Shown one piece after another: positions 1 through 7,816 of a stretch of DNA of 64,000 nucleotides. The stretch spans positions 124,001 through 188,000 of the forward strand of contig NZ_RZNY01000010.1 of assembly GCF_003994475.1 (NCBI RefSeq), read 5' to 3'. The notes below the pieces were generated by a model. That model had not been told where the DNA came from. It ran no database searches and saw nothing but the letters and a program-made list of their open reading frames with translations. The stretch is from Paenibacillus anaericanus (GTDB lineage Bacteria; Bacillota; Bacilli; Paenibacillales; Paenibacillaceae). Position 1 is the first letter of the stretch. Each line of letters starts with the position of its first letter. A program made the position numbers and the translations under genes.

Positions 1-1
1 A

Positions 2-763
2 TCTTCTGCACTTCAGCCTTTGGTTGATCAAGCTTCTCAAAAATTCATGGATTTAAACCCGAAGGTGTCTATCCAAGTACAAGGCGGAGGCAGTGGAACT
101 GGCTTGACTCAAGTCTCTGGAGGACAAGCGGACATTGGTAACTCTGATGTGTTCGCTGAAGAGAAGTTAGAGGCAACTCCAGCTGCAGAATTGGTTGACC
201 ATCAAGTTGCTGTTGTAGCTATGGCGGCTGTTGTAAACCCAGACCTGAATATCGATAATCTAACTAAAGATCAACTGGTCCAAATTTTCACTGGTGCAGT
301 GACTAACTGGAATGAAGTTGGGGGTCCTGATCAAGCGATTCAAATCATTAATAGACCATCCAGTTCCGGTACGCGGGCTACGTTTGAGAAATATGCTCTT
401 GGAACAAAAACAGCAGACCTTAAAGGAGCGATTCAAGAAGACTCCTCCGGTACAGTAAAGAAACTTGTTAAAGAAACACCTGGAGCTATTGGTTATCTTG
501 CTCTTTCATACCTTGATGATTCCATAAAAACAGTGAAATACGATGGTGTGGAAGCGAATGTAGACAATGTAGCGAATGGTTCTTATCCTGTATGGGCATA
601 TGAACATATGTACACTAAAGGTGAGGCTAATGAAGTTGTAACAGCATTCCTAGATTTCATCAAATCTGATGAAGTACAAAATGCGGATGTAGTTGAACTG
701 GGTTACATTCCAGTTAGCAAAATGCAAGTTACACGCGATGTAGAAGGAAATATCACGAAATAA
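2..763 (+). CDS. pstS: Phosphate ABC transporter substrate-binding protein PstS (5' end outside window)
   Basis: Binds inorganic phosphate outside the membrane and hands it to PstCA. The reading frame is open from base 2, so the lipoprotein signal peptide and first residues lie outside the window; the TTG at 20 is not the real start. Visible PBP-like type II features are the Gly/Ser-rich phosphate loop GGGSGTGL and the later SSGTRATFE and SSGTVKKLV segments, which are typical PstS phosphate contacts. It is followed after 79 bases by pstC, pstA and pstB in the same direction, which supports the call. Expression is normally PhoP-controlled, but the promoter is not in the window. Confidence 0.93.
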   Translation, partial: SSALQPLVDQASQKFMDLNPKVSIQVQGGGSGTGLTQVSGGQADIGNSDVFAEEKLEATPAAELVDHQVAVVAMAAVVNPDLNIDNLTKDQLVQIFTGAVTNWNEVGGPDQAIQIINRPSSSGTRATFEKYALGTKTADLKGAIQEDSSGTVKKLVKETPGAIGYLALSYLDDSIKTVKYDGVEANVDNVANGSYPVWAYEHMYTKGEANEVVTAFLDFIKSDEVQNADVVELGYIPVSKMQVTRDVEGNITK

Positions 764-842
764 ACATATCACAACATCATATCAGCAAGAAAAGAGGCGG
801 AACTATCTGCCTCTTTCTGTGCTGTGTAAAGGGAGAGGTTTC

Positions 843-1745
843 ATGGCTCAGTCCGGCGGGAAAAAAAGGGTACAACCGCATATCATAGAGGAATGGACCG
901 GTAAGATATACACTTCATTATGTATTACTTTTTTGATTGTAACTATATTTTCAATGGTTTACTTTGTTGCAGCTAAAGGATTAAGTTCGTTTTTTGTAAA
1001 CGGGGTTAGTTTTAAAGAGATTTTTGGTAGTACAGTCTGGAAACCTGACGGAGAACCGCCATTGTTCGGAGCGTTACCATTTATTATAGGTTCCTTTAGT
1101 ACTTCGATATTAGCCGCACTCATTGCAGCTCCTCTTGGTATTTGTGCAGCATTGTTTATGGTTGAGATTATGCCAAAGTACGGAAAAAAGTATTTGCAGC
1201 CTGTAATTGAACTCTTGGCTGGTATTCCTTCCGTAGTCTACGGTTTTGTGGGTTTGAGTGTTGTTGTACCATTTTATAGAGATCTGTTTCCAGGGCAAGG
1301 ACTAGGGATAGTGGCAGGAGCTACGGTTCTATCTATCATGATCTTGCCAACGATTACTTCAATTGCTACAGATGCGCTTTCTGCTCTTCCTTCCGGACTT
1401 AAGGAAGGTTCTTACGCATTGGGTGCAACAAGATGGCAGACGTTGTATCGGACAGTTATTCCTACAACGATGCCTGCATTAATGACGGGGGTTGTACTCG
1501 GTATGGCCCGTGCTTTCGGTGAAGCTCTTGCAGTTCAAATGGTTATTGGTAATGCACCGCATATTCCGACTTCCCTCTTTGAATCAACATCGACATTAAC
1601 AAGTGTCATTACATTAAGTATGGGGAATACGGTCATGGGTTCAGTTCAGAACAATGTACTGTGGACTTTAGCATTTATTCTTATGGCGATGACGTTCATC
1701 TTCGTATTTACAGTTCGATGGCTTGAGAGGAGAGCGAAACGATGA
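843..1745 (+). CDS. pstC: Phosphate ABC transporter permease PstC
   Basis: One of two membrane subunits of the high-affinity phosphate importer. I place the start at the ATG at 843, behind the Shine-Dalgarno GGGAGAGG, rather than at an in-frame upstream start at 819; this gives 300 aa. The protein has about six hydrophobic segments, a periplasmic-side loop after the first, and the cytoplasmic coupling EAA-like loop SGLKEGSYALGATRWQT that contacts PstB. The stop overlaps the pstA start by 4 bases (ATGA), so the two are translationally coupled. Confidence 0.94.
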   Translation: MAQSGGKKRVQPHIIEEWTGKIYTSLCITFLIVTIFSMVYFVAAKGLSSFFVNGVSFKEIFGSTVWKPDGEPPLFGALPFIIGSFSTSILAALIAAPLGICAALFMVEIMPKYGKKYLQPVIELLAGIPSVVYGFVGLSVVVPFYRDLFPGQGLGIVAGATVLSIMILPTITSIATDALSALPSGLKEGSYALGATRWQTLYRTVIPTTMPALMTGVVLGMARAFGEALAVQMVIGNAPHIPTSLFESTSTLTSVITLSMGNTVMGSVQNNVLWTLAFILMAMTFIFVFTVRWLERRAKR

Positions 1746-2629
1746 GTGCAAAAACTGCAGATAAAATAGCAACAGCGGTAATCATTACACTTGCGGGTTT
1801 TATCGTTCTTATTATGGCGGGGCTACTGGGATTCATTCTTTATCGTGGGGTCGGACATATTAGTTTTGACTTTCTGACTTCTGCTCCTCAGACGATTAAA
1901 GCTGGGGGAGGAATTGGGCCACAGTTATTTAACTCCTTATACCTGTTGATATTAACTATGATTATTACGATCCCTTTAGGTCTAGGTGCGGGCATCTATA
2001 TGAGCCAATACGCTAAACCGGGGAAGATTACTGATTTTATTCGATTGATTGTGGAAGTATTGTCTTCGTTCCCTTCCATCGTAGTTGGTTTGTTCGGCTT
2101 GCTTGTTATCGTTAATATGTTTGGCTTTGGGTTCTCCTTGTTCTCAGGTGCGTTAGCTCTGACGGTATTTAATCTACCGCTGATGGTGCGGATCACTGAG
2201 CAGGCTATGGCTAGTGTCCCTCAAGCGCAGAAGGAAGCCAGTCTAGCTTTGGGCTTGTCTAAATGGAAAACGATCAAATCGATCATGCTACCTATTGCGT
2301 TCCCGGTCATTCTAACAGGTACGATATTGTCTGCTGGCCGCGTGTTCGGAGAGGCTGCGGCACTGCTGTTCACTGCAGGTATGAGTAGTCCAAGACTTGA
2401 CTTCGGTAACTGGAATCCACTAAGTCCAACGTCGCCGTTAAATCCTTTTCGTCCTGCAGAAACGCTTGCTGTTCACATTTGGAAGATCAACTCCGAGGGC
2501 TTAGCTCCGGACGCACCAGAAATTGCTGCAGGAGCTTCAGCTGTGCTGATTCTTACTGTGTTGATTTTCAATCTCCTTGCTCGCTACATCGGGCGTTTAA
2601 TGCACAAGAAATTCACGGCCACGAAATAG
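1742..2629 (+). CDS. pstA: Phosphate ABC transporter permease PstA
   Basis: Second permease subunit of the Pst phosphate importer, 295 aa, with about six membrane segments. The coupling loop reads VPQAQKEASLALGLSKWKT, the EAA motif of binding-protein-dependent permeases. PstA-type features include the FLTSAPQ segment after the first helix and the region rich in Pro, Ser and Asn before the last helix. It overlaps pstC by 4 bases and is followed after 12 bases by pstB, with a strong ribosome site (AGGAGGG) in the gap. Confidence 0.94.
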   Translation: MSAKTADKIATAVIITLAGFIVLIMAGLLGFILYRGVGHISFDFLTSAPQTIKAGGGIGPQLFNSLYLLILTMIITIPLGLGAGIYMSQYAKPGKITDFIRLIVEVLSSFPSIVVGLFGLLVIVNMFGFGFSLFSGALALTVFNLPLMVRITEQAMASVPQAQKEASLALGLSKWKTIKSIMLPIAFPVILTGTILSAGRVFGEAAALLFTAGMSSPRLDFGNWNPLSPTSPLNPFRPAETLAVHIWKINSEGLAPDAPEIAAGASAVLILTVLIFNLLARYIGRLMHKKFTATK

Positions 2630-2641
2630 GAGGGCTTTTAT

Positions 2642-3400
2642 ATGCATAATATCGAATTATCGACTAAAGATTTGAACGTATTCTATGGAGAGAAGCATGC
2701 GGTCAAGGATATTTCACTCGACTTTGCTGCTAAACAAGTAACAGCTTTGATTGGTCCTTCAGGATGTGGGAAATCTACATTCTTGCGGAGTCTAAATCGG
2801 ATGAATGATTTGATTGATGGAGCAAAGATTACGGGGGAAATCTGGTTGGGGGACGAGAATATTAACGACCCTAAAACGGATGTTGTGCTAGTTAGGCAGA
2901 AGATCGGAATGGTGTGGCAGCGTCCGAATCCTTTTCATAAATCTATTTACGAGAATATAGCCTTTGGGCCTCGTTACCACGGGATAAGAGATAAACGGAA
3001 ACTGGATCAAATCGTTGAGGAATCGTTAACAAAAGCAGCGATTTGGAACGAGACGAAAGATCGTTTAAATAAGTCAGCACTTTCATTATCTGGAGGACAG
3101 CAACAACGTCTATGTATTGCCAGATCTATTGCCGTCAGTCCTAACATCATCTTAATGGATGAACCTGCTTCGGCGCTCGACCCTATCTCTAGTGCCAAAA
3201 TTGAGGAGCTTATTGCCGATTTGAAGCAGGAGTATTGTATCATTATCGTGACACATAACATGCAACAAGCTGCGCGAGTATCCGATAAAACGGCCTTCTT
3301 CTTGATGGGCGATCTTGTCGAATATGATGATACAAGTAAGATTTTCACAAATCCATCGGAGAAACGAACTTCTGATTATATTTCCGGAAGATTTGGTTAA
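2642..3400 (+). CDS. pstB: Phosphate ABC transporter ATP-binding protein PstB
   Basis: ATPase that powers phosphate import through PstCA. Walker A is GPSGCGKST near residues 39-47, the signature is [14 protein letters not shown], and Walker B is [12 protein letters not shown], followed by the switch His in VTHNMQQA. PstB-specific features are [11 protein letters not shown] after Walker A and the [20 protein letters not shown] stretch at the Q loop. The length of 252 aa is normal for PstB. A strong hairpin follows, so the operon seems to end here with no phoU visible. Confidence 0.95.
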   Translation: MHNIELSTKDLNVFYGEKHAVKDISLDFAAKQVTALIGPSGCGKSTFLRSLNRMNDLIDGAKITGEIWLGDENINDPKTDVVLVRQKIGMVWQRPNPFHKSIYENIAFGPRYHGIRDKRKLDQIVEESLTKAAIWNETKDRLNKSALSLSGGQQQRLCIARSIAVSPNIILMDEPASALDPISSAKIEELIADLKQEYCIIIVTHNMQQAARVSDKTAFFLMGDLVEYDDTSKIFTNPSEKRTSDYISGRFG

Positions 3401-3417
3401 TTCATGGCTACAGAATA

Positions 3418-3453
3418 ATAAACCCGGACGCTGTTAAGCGGACCGGGTTTATT
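3418..3453. terminator. Terminator after pstB, possibly bidirectional
   Basis: Inverted repeat with arms AAACCCGG and CCGGGTTT around a 15-base loop, with A/T-rich flanks on both sides. It lies between the convergent pstB and the His-rich gene and probably serves both. Confidence 0.85.
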
Positions 3454-3466
3454 TGATTCCCTGGGT

Positions 3467-3979
3467 CTACAGTAAGGAGATAACGAGCAAATTATAGAGA
3501 ACTAGAGGCAGAATAACGTCATTAAAACCAGCTCCAGGTCCACCGAAGAAAGCACGAGATTGTGGATGATGACCTTGCTGTCCTAGACCGGGATACTGAT
3601 GACCGCCATGATGACCGCCATGATGTCCGTCATGATGTCCGTTATGATGTCCGTCGTGATGTCCATCGTGGTGACCACCTTGATGCCATCCCTGGTGCCA
3701 TCCTTGATGCCCTCCTGGGTTCCAACCTTGATGTCCTCCATTCCATCCATTGTGTCCATGCATAGGAGTCCCAGGAATGATTAGGAACATGTGGTCACCA
3801 TCCATATGAGACAATCGGCCTTCATATGTTATTCCATCTACTGTCTGTACGCGTATAGGATGATTAGCATATTGATTCCCGAGCTGGTGAACCTGATTCT
3901 TGATTCCTCTCATGGCTCGAATCGAGTTTTCATCGGCTCTATAAATAACTTGATTTTGACTCTGCCCTTGTAAAGACAT
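3467..3979 (-). CDS. His/Gly-rich repeat protein, probably spore-coat related
   Basis: 170 aa, not confidently assigned to a family. Residues about 20-70 form a compact predicted beta domain (IRVQTVDGITYEGRLSHMD) resembling an Sm-like or spore-coat N-terminal domain. Residues about 75-130 are low-complexity repeats, first GGHQGWHQGW units and then HHDGHH, HHNGHH and HHGGHH units. A short hydrophobic tail (VILPLVLYNLLVISLL) ends the protein. The His density suggests metal binding, which is inference. The ATG has a good ribosome site (GGAGGT, 9-base spacing). Neighbouring sporulation-type small genes point to the spore surface, but nothing here proves it. Confidence 0.7.
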   Translation of the reverse strand: MSLQGQSQNQVIYRADENSIRAMRGIKNQVHQLGNQYANHPIRVQTVDGITYEGRLSHMDGDHMFLIIPGTPMHGHNGWNGGHQGWNPGGHQGWHQGWHQGGHHDGHHDGHHNGHHDGHHGGHHGGHQYPGLGQQGHHPQSRAFFGGPGAGFNDVILPLVLYNLLVISLL

Positions 3980-4149
3980 AAATTTATTACCTCCACTAAG
4001 TCTTTTTTTCCTTCTGCCGTATCGTATGCGGTAGTCTATAGGGAGGTGCCTAGTACTGTTGTGCCAATAATGACGAGGGATTCTGATCTCTGTCTTCAGT
4101 AATCAAAAATAAACAAGATGCACGAGCATTTTAGCTCTAAGCGCCTTAT

Positions 4150-4326
4150 TTAGGATTTGTTCTTATTCAGTTTCTTCTCAGTTTCTTCGCGTTCTTTAAT
4201 TAATGAGTAAAATGAGAATAAATCCCCAAGTACCGTAAGCCCAGCTGCGATGATAGCAAGGTCGTCGGCTGAAAGTTCATTATTAGCTTCTTCTTCTTCC
4301 TCTAAAATAATGTTTCTTTTTGGCAA
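4150..4326 (-). CDS. Small acidic/hydrophobic protein of unknown function
   Basis: A 58-aa protein if translated from the TTG at 4326, which sits 5 bases after AGGTGA; a GTG at 4335 is the alternative but has a poorly spaced site. The N-terminus carries a run of five Glu. A hydrophobic segment (DDLAIIAAGLTVLGDLFSFYSLI) follows, then a charged tail rich in Lys and Glu. Small proteins of this design are common in Paenibacillus, but I do not know a function. It is probably not an integral membrane protein, since the hydrophobic part is amphipathic and short. Confidence 0.6.
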   Translation of the reverse strand: MPKRNIILEEEEEANNELSADDLAIIAAGLTVLGDLFSFYSLIKEREETEKKLNKNKS

Positions 4327-4519
4327 GGATATCACCTACACCTGAATTGTATTAGTTTCATCATATGCAATGAATTACTAACTGGAGCAGGCGATTTTCA
4401 TATTACATAGGATTATCGATGTGCAAGATTTTATTTATTCAATACAAGGCAAGTGCCGTGTCTGAAGAGACCAAATCCTAATATGATGATCTATACTTCT
4501 GAAAAGGGAGGGAAAACAA

Positions 4520-4636
4520 ATGTCGGGATGTTGTAATGATGGAATTGTTGGTGGAGCTGGATTAGGGACTTCTACAGGGGTTATATTGGTTTTGTTCATT
4601 CTTCTTGTAATCGTATCAAGAGCATGCTTATTCTAA
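4520..4636 (+). CDS. YjcZ-like small sporulation protein
   Basis: 38 aa. The layout matches the YjcZ/SscA-like family of tiny sporulation proteins: a Gly/Cys-rich head (MSGCCNDGIVGGAGLG) and one hydrophobic helix of the VILVLFILLVIV type ending near the C-terminus. The start has an excellent ribosome site (AAGGGAGGG) and the gene is followed directly by a strong terminator, so it is a complete single-gene unit. Members of the family are usually made late in sporulation in the forespore or mother cell; the role here is inferred from that. Confidence 0.8.
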   Translation: MSGCCNDGIVGGAGLGTSTGVILVLFILLVIVSRACLF

Positions 4637-4655
4637 TGTAACAATCCTGAGTGAA

Positions 4656-4699
4656 CTACAGGTCCAGTATATTGATTTGCTGGGCCTGTAGGTATTTCT
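4656..4699 (+). terminator. Terminator of the YjcZ-like gene
   Basis: Twelve-base-pair stem (4656-4667 with 4680-4691, one G-T pair) followed by a T-rich stretch, 20 bases after the stop codon. Confidence 0.85.
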
Positions 4700-4716
4700 G
4701 TTTATATTAGTAGCTT

Positions 4717-4872
4717 TTAATTTCGATATCCCTTATTTAAGTAAGTTGAGAAGTTCTTAACAACAGATGTATCGTTATGATGCTCTTCCTCCGGTTCAAA
4801 GCGGGCAATGAACTGATCACCCCACAATATTGGAAATACATAAAAACTGTATTGGCTGATATTTATTCCATA
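4717..4872 (-). pseudogene. Remnant of a YcaQ-like winged-helix DNA glycosylase (C-terminal fragment)
   Basis: Read on the minus strand from about 4872, an open stretch of about 52 codons contains YSFYVFPILWGDQFIARFEP and then runs to a TAA at 4717. This resembles the Y-Y-V-L-P-I-L-x-G-D core near the C-terminus of the YcaQ/AlkX family (HTH_42). An in-frame stop precedes it and there is no start codon with a ribosome site, so only the tail of a former gene survives. The match is from memory of the family motif and is moderately sure. Confidence 0.5.
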
Positions 4873-4893
4873 TTACCAGTATATAACGAAAGG

Positions 4894-4927
4894 AAAAAGC
4901 CCCGCTAGTTTGGATTCAAGCGGAGCT
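4894..4927 (-). terminator. Terminator after the DUF1540 gene
   Basis: On the minus strand, AGCTCCGCT pairs with AGCGGGGCT (one wobble) and is followed by TTTTT. It lies 15 bases past the stop of the DUF1540 peptide. Confidence 0.85.
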
Positions 4928-4941
4928 CTTTCAAGTGTAGA

Positions 4942-5097
4942 TTAAATTTTGGGTTCGAAAGTACGACAGTCGGTTTCTGCTGAATTTCTGGCTTGCTTTC
5001 CCTGATGACTTACTACATAGATAGAGGATGCGGCGCATTTATTCCCGGGAGCCCAATAATTACAATTGTTTACTTCACATAGTACATCCTTTGCCAT
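4942..5097 (-). CDS. DUF1540 Cys-containing small protein
   Basis: 51 aa with Cys at 7, 12, 21 and 44 (LCEVNNCNYW, NKCAAS, TDCRTF). The pattern Cys-x4-Cys-x8-Cys, the SIYVVSHQGK segment and the Glu-Thr-Asp-Cys end match DUF1540, a family of small probable metal-binding proteins frequent in clostridia and spore-forming bacilli. The ribosome site AGGAGGGGGG lies just upstream. The gene begins 96 bases downstream of the radical SAM gene on the same strand and ends at a strong terminator, so the two may be co-transcribed. The function is unknown. Confidence 0.8.
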   Translation of the reverse strand: MAKDVLCEVNNCNYWAPGNKCAASSIYVVSHQGKQARNSAETDCRTFEPKI

Positions 5098-5193
5098 AGT
5101 TATTTCACCCCCCTCCTATATTAAATAGGATGATCAGGATAAATGGGGGATATACATGAGGAAATCACCATGATGTGAGAAATATGTGATGAA

Positions 5194-6150
5194 TTAAACT
5201 CCTTGCGGGAAAAGTGCATCAAGAGCAGGGCAAGGGCGCTTCTCTAAATATTGTTCAAGTGGGGCAGGCATATTAGAATATATGTCTTTTAATGAAGTGC
5301 CCTTATAAATATTACCGATGATTACGGGATGGCACAGCTCAGAGATAAGTATATCGCCATTGCCATGCAAGTGAAGTTGTTTCATTCCTTCAATGCAATG
5401 TGGGAAGTACACTCCAGGTTGTTCTTCAAATCCAAGTGCTTCCGCAAATCGATCCATACAAGTAAAGTAGAGAACAGTATCATCCTTCTTGTGTTGAATT
5501 AGATCATTTACAGCCTGTTTCAACGCATCCCGTGCAGCGATTGACTTCCAACCCGTATGGTCCATGATGATGCTGTTCTGAATTTCGTGAGTTCTTACAC
5601 CTAATTGGTAAACTTTATTGCTTATTTCCTGCATATTATGCTCAGTCTCAGCGAATAGAAGAGTCTCGAGAACTATATCAATGCTAGTGGTTGCGCACAT
5701 GGAAATGTTACTACATATTTTATCGAAGATACTTGGATGTACGTTGTAGTAGTTAGAATGACTCTCAGCAGTTGTAAAATTAAATGAGAAGTGGATGGTA
5801 GTTAATCCGGCATCAGCCAATTGCTGAATTCGTTCAGGATTTAACAAGCTACCGTTGGAATTCAACTGGGTTTCAATACCTCTGGATCTGCAGTAAGCTA
5901 CAATCTCGACACAATCTTGAAATTTCAAAGTGACCTCGCCACCGGAAAGTCGAACTCTTTTGATGGTTGGAATCTCTTCGAGGATACGAATAACTTCTTT
6001 GCCATCTATAGATTCCCCATCGTTTCTGTTATAAGCACAGCAATAGTCACAACGGAAATTACAATTGGAGGTTACCCCAACTTCTAGCGCCTCCAATTCA
6101 TAGGTAACGGGTTTCTCAAGCTCAAGGAATTTATATTTTATATTGTTCAT
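5194..6150 (-). CDS. Radical SAM protein with SPASM/twitch-like C-terminus
   Basis: 318 aa from the ATG at 6150, preceded by AGGAGGT; the frame is open upstream to 6204 but without a ribosome site. The radical SAM cluster is Cys30-x3-Cys34-x2-Cys37 (CNFRCDYC), with the SAM-binding LSGGEVTL further on. The C-terminal part holds CIEGMKQLHLHGNGDI, then SELCHP and IIGNIYKG, then RPCPAL. This is the layout of a SPASM or twitch domain that holds an auxiliary iron-sulphur cluster. Such enzymes usually modify peptides or act as maturases. The substrate is unknown; the next gene downstream encodes a 51-aa Cys-containing protein. Confidence 0.85.
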   Translation of the reverse strand: MNNIKYKFLELEKPVTYELEALEVGVTSNCNFRCDYCCAYNRNDGESIDGKEVIRILEEIPTIKRVRLSGGEVTLKFQDCVEIVAYCRSRGIETQLNSNGSLLNPERIQQLADAGLTTIHFSFNFTTAESHSNYYNVHPSIFDKICSNISMCATTSIDIVLETLLFAETEHNMQEISNKVYQLGVRTHEIQNSIIMDHTGWKSIAARDALKQAVNDLIQHKKDDTVLYFTCMDRFAEALGFEEQPGVYFPHCIEGMKQLHLHGNGDILISELCHPVIIGNIYKGTSLKDIYSNMPAPLEQYLEKRPCPALDALFPQGV

Positions 6151-6317
6151 CGTTTCAAAGTACCTCCTGAAGATAATATGATGTGTTGTGTTAAAATTAA
6201 ACATCCAACCTTAGTGATTATATAGGTATATCCATTTTGATTTTGTGATCTATTTAACTTTTTGAAATAATGATTGACATGTGCCGTGATTTTTTATAAG
6301 ATATAATAGTCGCTCGC

Positions 6318-6393
6318 GGGGCCTTAGCTCAGCTGGGAGAGCGCATCGCTGGCAGCGATGAGGTCAGGGGTTCGATCCCCCTAGGCTCCACCA
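6318..6393 (+). tRNA. tRNA-Ala(GGC)
   Basis: Full cloverleaf: acceptor GGGGCCT with AGGCTCC, D-arm GCTC/GAGC, anticodon stem CATCG/CGATG with loop CTGGCAG (anticodon GGC), T-arm with TTCGATC, and an encoded CCA end. A TTGACA box at 6274-6279 and an A/T-rich -10 zone (TATAAG at 6295, TATAAT at 6302) lie upstream, though neither spacing is ideal. Confidence 0.95.
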
Positions 6394-6408
6394 AAACTTT
6401 ATATTTAT

Positions 6409-6481
6409 GGATTGTTAGCTCAGTTGGTAGAGCACTTGACTCTTAATCATGTGGTCCAGGGTTCGAGCCCCTGACAATCCA
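6409..6481 (+). tRNA. tRNA-Lys(CTT)
   Basis: Cloverleaf with acceptor GGATTGT/ACAATCC, D-arm GCTC/GAGC, anticodon loop CTCTTAA (anticodon CTT) and T-arm CAGGG/CCCTG with TTCGAGC; CCA is not encoded. The anticodon stem CTTGA/TCATG has one T-T mismatch at its second pair, which is unusual for a working tRNA. It lies 15 bases after tRNA-Ala and is followed by a terminator, so the two are co-transcribed. Confidence 0.92.
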
Positions 6482-6490
6482 TCCTTAAGA

Positions 6491-6514
6491 AAACGGCAGA
6501 GATGCCGTTTTTTT
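6491..6514 (+). terminator. Terminator of the tRNA operon
   Basis: AAACGGCA-GAGA-TGCCGTTT followed by further T residues, 9 bases after tRNA-Lys. A decayed copy of the same hairpin exists at 8615-8634. Confidence 0.9.
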
Positions 6515-6542
6515 GCTATGTAAATATTTATCCTTAAGGCAT

Positions 6543-6572
6543 AAAAAAAGCTGCCGAGATCTTCTCGACAGC
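6543..6572 (-). terminator. Terminator of the efflux gene
   Basis: On the minus strand, GCTGTCGAG pairs with CTCGGCAGC (one wobble) and is followed by seven T residues, 18 bases past the stop of the MFS gene. Confidence 0.88.
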
Positions 6573-6589
6573 CTAAGCATTTCCTCAAA

Positions 6590-7792
6590 TTATTTGACCA
6601 AGCCACTAACTGCTTGTTTTTCTTTCCACATCATTGTAATTACAAGACCAATAAACATAATGACTGCAGCAAAGAGATACGGATAGTTGATGTTGACATC
6701 AAATAATATACCGGCTAATGCGGGCCCGGCGATATTGCCTAAGCTTGTATATGTTGAGTTCATTCCAGCGACAAATCCTTGTTCTTTTTCTGCAGTTTTT
6801 GATAAAAAAGTCGTTAATGCTGGTCGTAGCAAGTCAAATGCGAGAAAGATGAAGCTTGTTACTAGCAAAACGGCTAAATAGCTGGAGATCATGGTGGATG
6901 CTACTGCTAACACGATGCCAGTAATTAAGCATATCTGGATGAGTTTCTTTTCACCAAGCTTACCGACCATTTTACCAAACAAAAAGACCTGAACAACAAC
7001 CCCGAAGATGGAACTTATTGTAATAATGGTTGCAATATCTCTTGGAGTGAAGCCAAATTTATGATCAGAGAACAGACTAAATACAGTTTCATAAGCTGAT
7101 AAACCGAAGGCCAGAACAAACACTATAATAAAGGCAATAATATATAGTGGATGAAGCGATCGCTTAAGATCACTTATAAAGTTGGTATCTTTTTTTAGCT
7201 TACTAATTTCCAAAAGCTGCTGTTTGGATAGTGGCTCTTTTAAAATAAATAGGGATGAAATACATGTTATTAATGCGAAACCACCAGCAAAGTAGAATGG
7301 GGCACGCACACCTAGCTCAGCAATAAAACCTCCGATACCTGGGCCAATAATAAAACCGATACTAATGGCGGCAGAAATATAGCCCATGGCTTTTGGCCTT
7401 TCCTCTACTGAGGTAATATCTGCAACATAGGCAGTAACGGCTGGCATAATAAATGCACCACTAATGCCTCCTAATATTCTGGATAAATAAAGAACGGATA
7501 CATGTGTACCTAAACCAAAGATCACTTCTGATACACTGAAGATGAATAAGCCGATGATAATCATTTTCTTTCTGCCATAAGTGTCAATCCATCGTCCTGC
7601 TAGGGGAGACATGAGAAATTGTGCGAAGGCAAAGGCCGCCATAAGATAGCCCATTGATTGGCCCGATAAATGCATCATATTCATAAAGGATGGCATTACA
7701 GGGACGATAAGTCCGACTCCTAGAAAAACGATGAAGATATTACTTAATAAAATGAGTAAGACTGTTTTTTGTTCTTTTATTGGTTTCTTCAT
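6590..7792 (-). CDS. MFS multidrug efflux transporter (Bmr/Blt/NorA type)
   Basis: 400 aa with 12 predicted membrane helices. Family motifs are visible: motif A in the loop after helix 2 (GRWIDTYGRKK), motif C in helix 5 (GPGIGGFIAELGVRAPF), and the ADITSVEERPKAMGY loop typical of the drug:H+ antiporter-1 family of Bmr, Blt and NorA. The length fits (NorA and Bmr are about 390 aa). It exports hydrophobic drugs by proton exchange; the actual substrate cannot be read from sequence. A TetR gene ends 24 bases upstream in the same direction, so the pump is probably in a self-repressed two-gene operon. Confidence 0.88.
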   Translation of the reverse strand: MKKPIKEQKTVLLILLSNIFIVFLGVGLIVPVMPSFMNMMHLSGQSMGYLMAAFAFAQFLMSPLAGRWIDTYGRKKMIIIGLFIFSVSEVIFGLGTHVSVLYLSRILGGISGAFIMPAVTAYVADITSVEERPKAMGYISAAISIGFIIGPGIGGFIAELGVRAPFYFAGGFALITCISSLFILKEPLSKQQLLEISKLKKDTNFISDLKRSLHPLYIIAFIIVFVLAFGLSAYETVFSLFSDHKFGFTPRDIATIITISSIFGVVVQVFLFGKMVGKLGEKKLIQICLITGIVLAVASTMISSYLAVLLVTSFIFLAFDLLRPALTTFLSKTAEKEQGFVAGMNSTYTSLGNIAGPALAGILFDVNINYPYLFAAVIMFIGLVITMMWKEKQAVSGLVK

Positions 7793-7816
7793 GAATGAAT
7801 ACCTCTCTTTGTATAG

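Noticed and set aside
3590..3720. Short regular repeats that could suggest a CRISPR array.
   Set aside because: The repeats follow codon periods of 6-9 bases inside a coding frame and there are no unique spacers.
3562..3973. Open frames on the plus strand across the His-rich gene (Met/Asp/Val repeats).
   Set aside because: They are the antisense reading of the His/Gly repeats, with no ribosome site; the minus-strand frame has proper start, domain structure and terminator.
6415..6606. 63-codon open frame on the minus strand.
   Set aside because: It lies across the tRNA-Lys gene and two terminators.
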